From the NCBI GenBank assembly GCA_009823505.1, contig VZQC01013712.1:3123111-3187110 (forward strand): a stretch of 64,000 nucleotides of DNA, in the 5' to 3' direction. The DNA comes from Rhizomys pruinosus. Taxonomy: Eukaryota > Chordata > Mammalia > Rodentia > Spalacidae. A program made the position numbers and the translations under genes. Below are positions 10,861 through 22,096 of this stretch, piece by piece; position 1 is the first letter of the stretch, and every line of letters begins with the position of its first letter. Under the pieces are notes generated by a model that ran no database searches, was not told the DNA's origin, and was given only the letters and a program-made list of their open reading frames with translations.

Positions 10861-11485
10861 TGCAAAGTGAAGCTTCTCTGACTGAAATTAGCTTTGTCTG
10901 TGAGTATAGACACACATATTGAGAGAAGGCATATAAAATTCTATATCAGTTCAGCTAAGAAGCAGCATTATGCTCCTACCTATGGCATGGTAGTTCCACA
11001 TTCACGGGTTTTACTTTAGGAAAATAATTATTGACCCTTGGTTCTTACATATGAATTATAGAAGCAGCTTATAAATTCTATAGAAATTTCTATTTAAAAC
11101 TTGAATGGAATTATGCTGACTCTAGCTGAATGTGGGGATATTGTGCTTTCTACTATTAAGTCATATATATTTATATATATTCAATGTTCCCCCCAAAAGA
11201 GTTACAATCTTTTGCTTTTAATTCTTGGCTCCTTATATTTTTGCTTGATACCAAAAGTTTCATTGTTTATTAAAATTTCTAATATTTTAAATAATTGTTC
11301 CTAGTGTGCAGAAATACAGTTGATTTCTGCACATATTTGAGGGTTTATGGGGGTGTACATTGGGTGTAATGTATGCATGTAACTGTGTGGTTATATGCCC
11401 TAAGTTTTGCACATGAAGAGAAAAGAGGAGTGTCTTTCTCTGTAACTCACTGCCTTACTGCCTAGAGACACAGTCTCTCACTGAA
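10861..11485. other. no recognised feature
   Basis: Probably single-copy DNA. Short AT-rich reading frames occur but none shows a protein family. Confidence 0.4.
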
Positions 11486-11489
11486 CAAA

Positions 11490-11685
11490 AAGTTCATTAT
11501 TTTGATTATTCTGGCTGGCCACAGAGCTCCTGATATCTACCTCTCTCCCCTCCTGAATACTGAGGTCAAAGACATGTGCAGTCTTGTCTGGATATTTATG
11601 TGAATGCTGGAGATGAAAACTCAGGTCTTCATACTTGCTAAGCATGTGCCCTTATCCACTAAGCCAGCTCCCTAGCCCCTATATT
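11490..11685 (-). mobile_element. degenerate SINE pair (B1-like plus tRNA-type)
   Basis: 'tactgaggtcaaagacatgtgcagtc' resembles the complement of B1, and 'gccagctccctagcccc' at 11665-11680 the complement of a tRNA-type SINE head. Both are strongly diverged. Confidence 0.55.
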
Positions 11686-11949
11686 TCGTAAATAGGAGTC
11701 AGTCTAAGTGTTTGTTAGTGTTAATAATTTGTGCTTAGAGACTTTAGCTCTTCAAAGCAGAAAATGTTATACAAATCATATTTTGTTTCTTTGTAATTAC
11801 ATCTTTTGTTCCTTTTCTTGTTGCCATATTATAAACAGAACCTCAAACATAATATGAAGTAAAAAAGAAATGAGAGTAGAATCTTTCTCTTATTTCTTAA
11901 TTTAAAGAGAATACACTTAATATTTCTCCATTATATTGCCTATAATGTA

Positions 11950-12085
11950 GGATTTTTTTGAGACAAGTTCTTACTATATTGCCTGGAACTAGGTATGTAG
12001 ACTATGCTGACCTGAAACTCATACAGATCCTTCTGCCTCTACCTTTTGAGTGCTGAGATTAAAGACATATGTCATCATGCCCAAG
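11950..12085 (-). mobile_element. B1 SINE
   Basis: 'ttttttgagacaagttctta' through 'gagtgctgagattaaagaca' and 'catcatgccc' is the complement of B1 in full order. It is moderately diverged. Confidence 0.85.
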
Positions 12086-12389
12086 TAATGAAGGATTTTA
12101 TGCATTTCTTATATCAGATTACATAATTTTTATTTTAATTCTGCTTTACAGAATTTCTGTTTCAGATTACACATGAGCACTGAATTTTATCTGATGCTGT
12201 TTTGCAGCAGCAATTAAATCATCACATACTATTTTTTGTTAGTATAGTAAGTCATGTAAATTAATTTTCCTTATACTGAACCAAACTTACAATTTTAGTA
12301 TAATTTCTCCTTTATTCTAATGAATTATCTATCTTATACTTTATTGCATTTAATTTTATGATGTTAATCACTTAAAAATTGGTGTTCAT

Positions 12390-12588
12390 GGGCTGGAGAG
12401 ATGGCTCAGTAGTTAAGAACACTGGCTGCTCTTGCAGAGGACCTGGGTTCAGTTCCCAGCACCCACATGACAGCTAACAACCATACACAACTCCAGTTCC
12501 AGGGAATCTGACACCCTCTTCTGACTTCTCTGGGCATTGCACAACATGGATGCATTTACATTGATGCAGGCAAAATATTCATGTAAAA

Positions 12589-12624
<36 letters not shown>

Positions 12625-12625
12625 C
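12390..12625 (+). mobile_element. B2/B3-type SINE with (AAAT)n tail
   Basis: Head 'gggctggagagatggctcag', B-box-like 'gggttcagttccc' (one change from consensus) and a single copy of the 'actccagttccaggg' unit. The tail is an (AAAT)n microsatellite at 12585-12622. Possible short flanking repeat 'gttcatg' (12384-12390 and 12634-12640). Older than the copies with the duplicated unit. Confidence 0.9.
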
Positions 12626-12739
12626 TTAATTTAAGTTCATGAATAGTGCCTTACAATTTGTATTTCCTTAAATCTCTTTGATATTGTGATCATATTTTAC
12701 TGGCTTCACAGAAATAGTTGAAGTATATTTCCTGTGTTA

Positions 12740-12835
12740 CTTTTTTTTGAGATACATTCTCACAATATAATCCATGCTGGCCTCAAACTCACCATCCTCT
12801 TGTGCCAGCTTCATGAGTAGCCGGGATCGTTAAAA
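12740..12835 (-). mobile_element. B1 SINE fragment
   Basis: 'ttttttttgagatacattct' and 'atgctggcctcaaactcacc' are the complement of the 3' half of B1; the rest is lost. Confidence 0.7.
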
Positions 12836-12943
12836 TGCTATCAAACCAGCTTCCTGTTTTACTTTGTCTAGAATAAAGTGTATCAAGTTGAAATGATATC
12901 TTAAGTATCTGTTTGAAGTTTGCTTTAAAAAATACGAACCTAT

Positions 12944-13162
12944 GGGGCTGGAGAGATGGCCTAGTAGCTAAGAGTGCCAACTGCTCTTGCAGAGGACCTG
13001 GGTTCAATCCCCAGCACCCACACGGTGGATGAAAACCATCTTTAACTCCAGTTCCAGGGGAATCCGACGCCCTCTTCTGACCTCTGTGGCATTGCACGAT
13101 ACAGGCGCACAACCTAAATGCAGACAGTACACCCATACACGTACAAAAATAAATAATAAAAC
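12944..13162 (+). mobile_element. B2/B3-type SINE
   Basis: Complete head, B-box-like 'gggttcaatcccc', body and A-rich tail. Near-matching flanks 'atacgaaccta' (12932-12942) and 'atatgaaccta' (13163-13173) fit a target-site duplication with one later change. It lacks the internal 17-bp duplication. Confidence 0.93.
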
Positions 13163-13179
13163 ATATGAACCTAGTTTTT

Positions 13180-14040
13180 TCAGTATGGACAGATTTTATT
13201 TGATTTCTTATTTGATTTCTTCAATACTTACAGTAGTAGTATAGTGGTCTTTCACAAAGATCTTGAGTGAATGACTTTTGAGTTTCCTGCATTCTTCAGG
13301 TATTTCCTGCAAAACTATCTTGGCTCCAGGCTTCAACTTCTGTTCTCCATTCTAAATGGAGTTATTAAAAAGGAAGTAGAATTCAAGTTAAGAAAAAGCC
13401 CTCAGGGAAACAGTCAATATGATGGCTGGTTTAGCTCCTGGGATTCCTCCTGTTTTCAACTCCATTTTGACTTCAGTAGAATCTGTCTTTTTGTGCCAAT
13501 TCAGCAAAGTTGGCCAAAAGTTCAAAGTAGAAGTTTCTTCAAACTTCTTAGCAACTAAAAAACATTCTGTTAAATCTCAAAATGAGGCTACACTATAGAG
13601 AGTTTCCTAAATTTATTTCATCACAAAATGCTGTTCTCTTAAAGGAAAACATACCCCATAGATCATAACTTGAGAAACCCTGTGATCAATGATCTGTAAA
13701 TACTTTTCAAACTCTAATATGCAATATTCTGTCCTGTAACTATAAAGAAAAATCATAGTCTTTCATAAGGCTTAACTTATTCAGTTATTCACTTTGAGGC
13801 AGTTTGGGTAGAGTTGTCCAAGACATCTTTGAATTTTTATACATTCAGGGCAGCAAAATAATGCTAATGTTTTTATAGTAATTAGAATACACAACAGGCC
13901 TGTGGGAGCAACAGTTCTTTATACAAGGCTGATTTTTATCAAATATATTTAGACTTGAGGCAGAACACAAATAAGCACATGAGTTTATTTCTATTTTCTC
14001 CTGAGTCCTCACTAAAATAACAAGAAATTTAAAAAGTAAA
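13180..14040. other. no recognised feature
   Basis: A 95-codon frame at 13271-13558 and shorter ones show no known domain. No splice-site pattern or repeat is evident. Likely single-copy intergenic DNA. Confidence 0.4.
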
Positions 14041-14057
14041 ATAAACCTATATTGTGG

Positions 14058-14385
14058 TTGTGGCTGACAAGATGGCTCAGTGGGAAAAATGTTTGCTGTA
14101 GAAGATATCCCAAGCACCCACAAACAAGTTCACTGCATCTGCATGTACCTGTCTCATCACTGGGGAAGTAAGGACAAGAGGATCCTGGGGGCTTTTGCAA
14201 CCAGGCCAATTAGCTGAATTTCAGAGCAAAAGATTCAGTGAGATTCTCTATTTTCCAGAGTAAGAGGACCAGGAAGATAGTTGGTAAAGATTATTGCCTC
14301 TAAGCCTGGAGACATGAGTTGGTTTATCCTCAGAACCCACATGGTGGAAGGAGAAAAACAATTTCCATATGTGTCCTGCACACAC
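14058..14385 (+). mobile_element. two degenerate tRNA-type SINE fragments
   Basis: 'gacaagatggctcagtggg' at about 14068 and 'cagaacccacatggtggaag' at 14330-14350 are B2/B4-like SINE motifs. Both copies are diverged and incomplete. A GATA-like microsatellite follows at 14387-14432 and a CA-rich patch at 14530-14605. Confidence 0.55.
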
Positions 14386-14739
14386 TAAATAGATAGATTA
14401 GATAGATTGATAGATAGATAGGCAGATAGATAAAAGAAAGGTTGATAAATACAAAAATGTTAAATAAGGTGGAAAGCAATAGAGTAAGGCACCCAACATC
14501 AACCTCTGGCCTCTACAGGTGCACCCATGGACACACATACACACACACACCACATGCTCACATGCATGTGTGTACCATATATATGAACACATACACACAC
14601 ACCAAAAAATGAAACAAACACATAGATACAAACAAAATGAGAGGTGAAAGCAAAGGTCAAAAAGTATGCAAAAAATGGGGAATTGGTAACTATGGGGTAC
14701 TTGATTTAGCATTTTGGGAAAAGTCAAAATCCTGAGAAA

Positions 14740-16090
14740 AGGTAGCTGTCAAAGCACCAAAAATGTTGGTTGAAGGACCTAGACAAACCAATCTCAAACT
14801 GACTAGGAAAATCTCTTCTTTGTAGCCAGTTTTTGTAGTGATAGAAGGTACTATGCAGGCTCCTAGGGGAGAACAGGCATGAAAGGTTTACTCAGTGCTG
14901 GACACTAGACACTATAGTATCAATCTGCCAGACAAGATTTGTCCCCTGGTGGGATAGTGACGTAACTATCATAAGCATAACTAACCACACTCTGGATTTG
15001 AACCCTGCTCCACAGGAGAGAAACCATGGCTAGAGAGGTCCTGGGTCATGGGGATACACACTGTTGTTTTCTTGTTAAATAGCCATGTTATCAAACTGTC
15101 CATAAATTTGTGCTGCTCTTAATCTTATTCAGAGAATCTTATTTTTATTGGGGGTAATAGTTAAGACAGATAGATTCATAAGTGGTCAAATTGCTGAGAA
15201 TAAGCTGTCAGTCCCCAAACATAAAAGGTACATCTATTTCGGGGCTGGAGAGATGGCCTAGTGGTTAAGAGCGCCGACCGCTCTTACAGAGGACCTGGGT
15301 TCGATCCCCAGCACCCACATGGNAACAGGGGCTGGAGAGATGGCCTAGCGGTTAAAAGTGCCGACCGCTCTTACAGAGGACCCAGGTTCGATCCCCAGCA
15401 CCCATATGGCGTCCGAGAACCGTCTGAAACTCCAATTCCAGGAGAACTCCAGTTCCAGGGGAATCTGAGACCCTCTTCTGACCTGCGCGGCATTGCACGA
15501 CACGGGTGCACAGACTTGCATGCAGACAGTACATTCATACACATACAGAAATAAATAAAATTAATAAAAAAAATTTTAAAGGTACATCTATTTCATCTTA
15601 CTTCCCTCCAGCAAGGCTCAGAGAATACCACAGAAGATGGGGAAGGAAGAATATAAGAGCCAGATGATGAGAGGAATACTATAGACATGACATGGCTGTT
15701 GTACACATGAATTCACTCTAACTCTGGCGATCTGCAAAAAAAAATGTAAAAGATCAAACCAATTAAAAATTCCAGTATGGGTGTGGAAGGGGTTACCAAG
15801 GGCCCCCTCTCCTGAGGAGCTCTGGGCTGTCGATGGCAGCTATAGAGGGATAATTACTTTATTTGTTTTCTACAGCCACTGGTTGATGGATTGTCTATGC
15901 CCCAGTGGATGGCTCCACACCCATGTGCTTATTGGCAGCACTAAATGAAGTCAGTGGGTTATAAAAAGGGATAAGAAGTTGAGAGAGTTTGGGTTAGGGA
16001 GGTGGAGAGTAGCTGAAGGGGGAAATGAGGGGTGAATATGATCAAGATGCACTGTATAGATGTATCAAGTTTTTAAAGAAGAAAAATATT
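14740..16090 (+). mobile_element. Lx-like L1 3' UTR, interrupted by a B2 insertion
   Basis: Blocks 'gatagaaggtactatgcagg', 'agaagatggggaaggaagaa' and 'atgacatggctgttgtacac' match the order of old rodent L1 (Lx) 3' UTRs as I remember them and recur in this window. The SINE block at 15241-15577 splits it cleanly with a 17-bp duplication. It ends near 16090. Confidence 0.7.
15241..15577 (+). mobile_element. B2/B3-type SINE, head duplicated around a single n
   Basis: Flanked by a perfect 17-bp duplication 'aaaggtacatctatttc' (15224-15240 and 15578-15594). Inside, the first ~82 bp of a SINE (15241-15322) is followed by n at 15323, 'aaca', and then a complete SINE from about 15328. One insertion event cannot easily give two heads between one duplication pair, so the partial head is probably a join artefact. 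The complete copy has the internal 17-bp duplication. Confidence 0.9.
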
Positions 16091-16179
16091 AAGAAGGACC
16101 GAGTATACAGGTGCCTCAAAAATTCTGGAAAATTTCAAGAATTAGAGATCTAAAATAAATTATTAAAATTGAATAAAAA

Positions 16180-16326
16180 TAGCCAGGTGTGGCTGTGCAT
16201 GCCTTTGATCCCAGCACTTGGGAGGTAGAAGCAGGCAAATCTCTGTGAGTTCAAGGTCAGCCTGGTCTACAGAGAGAGTTGTAGGCCAACTGGAGCTACA
16301 GGGAGACCCTGTCTCAAAAAGACCAA
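16180..16326 (+). mobile_element. B1 SINE
   Basis: 'gccaggtgtggctgtgcatgc' through 'gggagaccctgtctcaaaaa' is an essentially complete B1 of 7SL origin. Confidence 0.95.
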
Positions 16327-16389
16327 AAAATTTGAATAAAAATAAAGAAATGCTCAGAATGAGAGATCTGCTTTTGTTGCACATAAAGT

Positions 16390-16547
16390 TTGTTTTAATT
16401 TGCTTTTTGTTGTTATGATAAATATTCTGACCAAAAGCAACTTTGAAAAGAAAGAGCTTATTTCAGCATATACATTACAGTCCATCATTTAGAGAAGCCA
16501 AGAGAGAAACTCAAAGCAGGAAACAGTAGATAAGAACAATGAAAGAA

Positions 16548-16638
<91 letters not shown>

Positions 16639-16850
16639 CAGCTAGCTTTCTATAGCCCAGGAACCCTTGCCTAGGGATAGTACCAGCCACACTGGGCTGG
16701 ATCTTCCTATATGCATCAATAAGCAATCAAGAAAATGCCCCTACAGACATGGCCAACAGGCCAGTCTAATCCAGGAAATTCTTCAGTTGAGGATCCCTCT
16801 GAGAAGGCGACTTGAGGTTGAGTGAAGTTGACAATAAATCTAAGGAAGAC
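16390..16850. repeat. LTR-like rodent repeat with (TC)n(TG)n inside
   Basis: Blocks 'tgttgttatgataaatattc', 'ccaaaagcaactttgaaaag', 'gccacactgggctgg' and 'aagttgaca' recur in the same order at 45238-45600 and 46975-47385. I recognise the arrangement as a common rodent dispersed repeat, probably an ERVL-type solo LTR, but cannot name the family. A (TC)n(TG)n microsatellite fills 16549-16636. Confidence 0.7.
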
Positions 16851-17154
16851 AACTCGGAAGTATTCACAAGCAGTCATAAGAAGGTATAGCTAGAATGAAA
16901 TTATGTTGTCCTGGACTCTTGATGAAAGGAGAGGGCACATGTAATCATTGTGTAACTTCCTGATATGTCTAGTCTGAACATTACTTTCTCTGATGTTTTC
17001 ATCATAGTCTGTATAACACCTCTACAACACTTACTGGAAACACACTCTTTTTAGTGATTATTTTCACAAAGAACAACCTCTTCTAATGTCCCTATGACTT
17101 TAATCCTACTTTATTCCTAACAGTTATAATGAAGTTCTGCATCTCAATTATTTA

Positions 17155-17320
17155 CATCAGGAGAAAGCTTCAGCTCCTGGGGCCCACATGGTGGAAGGAG
17201 AAAACTGACTCTATCAAGTGGTCCTGACACCTCTACACATGATGTGTCCCATGCACCCTTCTTTCCCCCACCATACACATGCAAGTACATAAAATAAAAA
17301 TGCAAATAAAAATGTCTAAA
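17155..17320 (+). mobile_element. degenerate tRNA-type SINE
   Basis: 'ggcccacatggtggaaggag' and an A-rich end (ataaaataaaaatgcaaataa) match the same SINE type as 14330-14350. Confidence 0.6.
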
Positions 17321-17344
17321 ACTTTAATAGTTCATCAAAAAGGA

Positions 17345-17700
17345 AAATCAAGTTACTTTTTTTCAAAGCCAATTTTTTATTGAAGCTCTGTGCATTTCAT
17401 TCAAAATTTCAAATCAAATCTAGACCCTTGCTCCCCTCCCTGCTCCCCCACCCCACCAGAGTTCATGCATTCTGTCAAACACGTTTTTCAGCTTTTTCTC
17501 AGTCTCTCTCAAAATTTTTGATACAAGAAGTTTACTGTTTTGAGCAGAAGTTCACTGTTTCAGTCACTTCTTTGACATAGTCTTTCTGTTGTTGTTGTTG
17601 ATGTTGTTATTCCTTCCAATATGCATCACTCTAAACTATGCACATATACATGCTACATATATCATAAGTTTTAGCATCTTCAGCTTATGATTTTTTCTTT
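17345..17700 (-). mobile_element. L1b-type 3' end, reverse strand
   Basis: T-rich tail, C-rich polypurine complement (17430-17458), then the complement of 'agaagtgaactgaaacagtg'-type sequence matching the last 300 bp of the L1b 3' UTR at 53330-53550. 5' truncated. Confidence 0.75.
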
Positions 17701-17704
17701 ATTA

Positions 17705-17960
17705 GGCTGAAAGATATCATGTTTTAAGTTTCTTCCTTGGCAAGCCCAAACCACAATCAGTTCTGCCCTTGTGCTCCACACTGGGGATTTCCCTTCCCAT
17801 TGTCATCAAATGAGGACCAGTAAGCACCATGTACTGTCTTGATTCCTGTACTGGTCTCGATGAGACAGCCTGGGTAGTCGAACAATGGCAGTCTATACTC
17901 TGAAGAGGCTGAAACCCCAGTAGTAAAGTTACTCTTAAATATAAGATAGTATATGCAAGC
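17705..17960 (-). repeat. unclassified interspersed repeat (copy of 5600-5930)
   Basis: Reverse complement of the segment at 5600-5930, including 'tggactgccattattgg'-like and 'gggaaggga' blocks. Family unknown. Confidence 0.6.
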
Positions 17961-18174
17961 TCACTAATATCAAGTAAAATAATTAAGTACCCCTTTTCAA
18001 TGATCAGATTGATAAAAATCAAGAGTCTGATAATATTACATGCTTCTCAAATATTCCTTGTGAGAGCAGAATCAGTGTACTTCGATCAAGGGCAACTTGG
18101 CAATATACAGAAGATATTCATTGCAAAGTTCTCTAAGTTTGGATATGTCTATTCTAATTTTAAGAATTTCTTCT

Positions 18175-18312
18175 AGCAGGGTGTGGTTTGCACACATTTA
18201 ATCTCAGCACTCAGAAGGCAGACACAGGTGGATCTCTGTGAGTTCAAGGCCAGGCTTATTTACATAATGAGTTCCAGGCCAGCTGGGCCTACATGGAGAC
18301 CCTTTCTCAAAA
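18175..18312 (+). mobile_element. B1 SINE
   Basis: 'gcagggtgtggtttgcacac' to 'ggagaccctttctcaaaaaa' is a diverged complete B1. Confidence 0.88.
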
Positions 18313-19639
18313 AAATATTCTATAGGTGTACTTGCAAACACATGGAAGTACAGTTGGAAAAAATCAATTCTGTAAATAGGAACTTAGTAACAAAACAGAG
18401 TATGTCCTTTAATAGATTATGCAGGTATAAAAGGAATGATCAAACATTTATTATCTTGACATTGAAATATTTTCAATATATCTTATTAAATTGAAAAAGC
18501 GAGTACAGATTGATGTGGATATTTAACTCATCTGTGTGAAAATGTAAGTACAATCATATATAAACAATACAATTCTAAAGTGATCCATAAGAAAGTAATA
18601 AAATAATTATAAAGGATCCTCAAAATAAATATTTCTCTTGCCCTCTGTAGCTTATGGTCCCATATCAAATCTAGCTGGTCTTAATTCTCTTCAGCTGTCA
18701 ACCAGTTAGGAGAAATCTTCCCCACCCTTTTACAAACCTTTCTGACACTTGGAATCTAATTCATCTCTGTTACATGTGCTAATAAACTATTTAGGGATAT
18801 GCTGCTAATGGCTGCCTGGTGAAGTTCCTGCTTATAAGATTTTAAGAAGCATTTACAAAAATTGAAGAGAAATGGTAGGTAACTGTAAGTGTATACATTG
18901 TCAAGTTGGCGTAGAGGATAAGAACTGAGAAAGATGAACCCAATCTTTACTATTTGTGGCTTTGCAAGGGCCACCTTGCATTTTGCCAAATTTGAAGTAG
19001 AAAATGTAAGCTCCAATGTAGCACATTGGAATCAAGTACTAAGATCTCACAAAGAGCAGCTTTCTAGACTTAGATTTTCTCAGTTTTAAACTAGAACAAG
19101 TATTTCTTTGAGTATTGAACATCAAATGTTGAAATGAAAACACAGCATTTGGGTTTGTAAATGTTTCTCCCAGCTTTATTTTTCCTTCAACATCCTGCTC
19201 TTTTCACAGGCCTGAATGTCATCCTTGGATACATTCCCACTATCAGAGGAAACAGGCAGAGTTAATACCCAACCATTAGGAGAGTCAGATGACTTGAATA
19301 CCTTTGCAGGTGGTGAAGATTAAGCAGGAACATAAGAAACTGAAGCTTACAGAAATAAAAGAGCAAGATCAAAAAGTCTCATAGGGGCCAGTGCTTCCTT
19401 TGTTGGAGATAATGACATAGGTGAAAAACTAACAAATAAAAAACTGGAATCCTGAATACCTTTGAAATCCCTGAAAAGCCAAATCTCTGAAAGACTATTG
19501 TTATAGTCTTTGAAGCAAGGTTCTTTGCCAGACTAGACTAAGGGGTTACCTGACACACTAGAATGTGTTCACTTCATTCTCAGCAGAATCTATTAAATCA
19601 TGTTTTTTCCAATGGGATGAAATATAAAGACTATTTATC
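18313..19639. other. no recognised feature
   Basis: Mixed-composition sequence with several 60-100-codon frames on both strands, none with a recognised family. Likely single-copy intergenic DNA. Confidence 0.4.
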
Positions 19640-19656
19640 AAAAGGCTAGCACTTTG

Positions 19657-21061
19657 GGGTTTTTTTGTTTGTTTGTTTGTTTGTTTTATTGATGCTTTGT
19701 GCATTTCATACATTATTTTCCAATTCAGTTCAGGCACATTTCCCTTTCCTTTCCCCCCACCCCCACCCTATCCCAGATCATGCATTCTGCCATAACTGTC
19801 CTGCATCTTTCTCTCAGTTTTTTTCATTTTTTAGCTATAAGTGATAATCCATGAGTACACCATCCTTCGTGCAAAACCAATCTGCAGGCTGTTGTACACA
19901 AATCCCCACAGCCCCACCATCCAGTGAGGGGTGACGGGTTGTTTGTTCAATCAAGTTGATCAAATGAGTGTCCAGACTACGTTGCTGTAGTTTCACCATT
20001 CACCCCAATCGCAGCCCTTACATTCTACCACACCCCTTCTTCCGCAGATTATTCCCTAGGCTTAGAAAAGGGGCACAGGTGGATGAGAAGCAAAACAATC
20101 CACTCTCTCTGGAGCTGTTGTCTTGGACTCTGGTCAATTCTGGCTGTTTCCTTTCATGGGCTGACAGTTTGTCCAGGAATAACCTTTCGATCCTACTAAT
20201 GAAGCACAAGCAATTAGATATATAGGTATTTAAACAGCACTAATAGTTATGGTAGGTTACTTTAGCATAGACACATGTTTGGATATGTTAATCCATGAAT
20301 TACAATTTTCCCCCCTGTTAAATATGACAGGGTCTTACTGTGGCTTATAACATCTCCTAACCTGTAGAGGATGTAAGCTTGTGGCATCAGCCATGGGTTA
20401 TTTCTCCAAGGGGAGAGCCAATAGCCAATTAGATTTGGGATATACAGGCACATGGCTGCCTCTGCTGCACAGTATTTCCAGGCAGGTGAGGTGTAGCTGG
20501 TGCTGACGGTGGAGTCTTGCTTGACTCAGGGAGACCCATATTTGCTTTATTGGTTTAGTGGCCTTTGGTAACACTCTCTGGCATTCCAGAGGCCATCTGT
20601 ACACTTGCATGTGCGGTCTCAATACATCCCTCCCATGTTAACGTCAGGTCTTCGGCAGCAGGGTCTTATCGCCTCTCCTCCTGCAGGTATCCCAACTTAG
20701 GGGCAAGGAGCCCTTACCTTTTGTGGGGCCTTGGATCCCCTGGCCAACATCCCCCTGGTAGAACAATCCATTGCTGATGTCAGAGCTCCTGCATTAATAT
20801 ACTTTGCCTAAGTGCATAGCCCAAGGACTTTAGTATTATATTTGGTTCTGAACAGAGTATAATCCTTTTCACAGTTCTTATGTCTATTAGTCAATTAAAG
20901 AAGGCAGTTTTACTGGTTTTATAAGAGATTACCTCTATAATAGTTGTCTCCAATTTACAGTTGGAGAACGACCTCATCATTGTCATATTTCTCCTTGTTC
21001 TATGGGGGGGAGGCAAGAGAGTCTAGCGCAGCTATTAAAGGCTGAGGCTAAGAACCACAAA
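19657..21061 (-). mobile_element. 5'-truncated L1a insertion (3' UTR only)
   Basis: Reverse complement of the L1a 3' UTR (about 41345-42720). A (GTTT)n-type tail at 19657-19685 represents the poly(A) end. Flanked by a perfect 17-bp duplication 'aaaaggctagcactttg' (19640-19656 and 21062-21078). At the 5' end (about 21024-21061) some 35 bp, including 'ctattaaaggctgaggctaag', do not match the L1a 3' UTR. Low divergence and an intact duplication mark a recent insertion. Confidence 0.95.
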
Positions 21062-21078
21062 AAAAGGCTAGCACTTTG

Positions 21079-21628
21079 AAGAGAAAAATACCTGGTGACA
21101 AACATGAAAACGTAGAAGTTCATAGACTTTCAATCATTCTCATCACCTCCTCTAAATCATGACACACATTTCTTTTCTTATCTCTGAGTACAAATGCCTG
21201 TCACTGAATTTCTTCACCATGTTAGCTATCTTTCTGACCTCTGTCATCCAGAAACACAAGCACCATGTCTCTTTCACATGTTGAATTGCTTAGCAACATC
21301 CTCACATTCCTCTCTGCTGCTTTACTTGACACCTGTACTCATGAGATTTTAAGGCTCTATTTTCACACCAAATGAGAAATAATAAACAGTCTCCTCAGTA
21401 ATGCAGGGCAACACTTTATGTCTATAATCCACATAAGCAATAGCTCCCATTTTCTCAAAATAAATTTGTAGAATCTCAAGTTAAAATCCATCCTAACATT
21501 GAAAATATTGTAGTGCTTTGAGAAAAATTCACACATACTTATAACTTTAGAAGAATATCAGTCTTAAAACAGGAAAAACTGCTGCAGAAACATTTGATCT
21601 TTTATTTGCCTTAATAATAAGCATATGG
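21079..21628. other. no recognised feature
   Basis: Single-copy-looking sequence just upstream of an L1 5' UTR. No gene recognised. Confidence 0.4.
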
Positions 21629-21940
21629 GTTGCCCACTTGCCCAGGGGGGTTTCCGGCATGCAGGTTTGTGTCGGCCCACCCCGGGCACCTGCCGCCCAG
21701 CCCACCACTGGAACCATAGAGAGGAACTGAATGTGTGGATAGAAGGACAGCCAGTGACACACACACTCGTTGCCCAGTTGCCCAAGTGGGTTTCTGGCAT
21801 ACAGGCTTGTGGTGGCCCACCCCGGGCACCTGCCACCCACTGGTAGAACCAAAGAGAGGAACTGTGTGCATGGATAGAAGGACAGCCAGTGGTGCACACA
21901 CTCATCTCCCAGATGGGGTCCAGTGCATGGGCCAAAGGAG
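21629..21940 (+). promoter_or_regulatory. L1 5' UTR with tandem monomers
   Basis: Two tandem GC-richer units, 21629-21768 (140 bp) and 21769-21903 (135 bp), share 'gttgccca', 'ggcccaccccgggcacctgc' and 'gatagaaggacagccagtg'. A third unit starts and diverges at 21904. Rodent L1 promoters are built from such monomers, and this array lies immediately upstream of a plus-strand ORF1. Promoter function is inferred from position and family knowledge. Antisense frames here are by-products of the tandem repeat. Confidence 0.8.
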
Positions 21941-22096
21941 TAAACCCCCCTCCCCACGCTCAAGCTACTGGTACTGTGGTGGAAAGTATAAACTGCTGGT
22001 GCTGTGGTTTACTATGGTTGGTAGGATCCAGCAGTGTCAGTGATTTGAGGCTGCATAGCCAAAACTGAGGAAGAAATCAGCAGGAAGCAAACTGAG

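Noticed and set aside
21547..21963. Three overlapping minus-strand frames of 96-138 codons and two plus-strand frames
   Set aside because: All are produced by the tandem GC-rich L1 5' UTR monomers; the repeats in the translations follow the DNA repeat.
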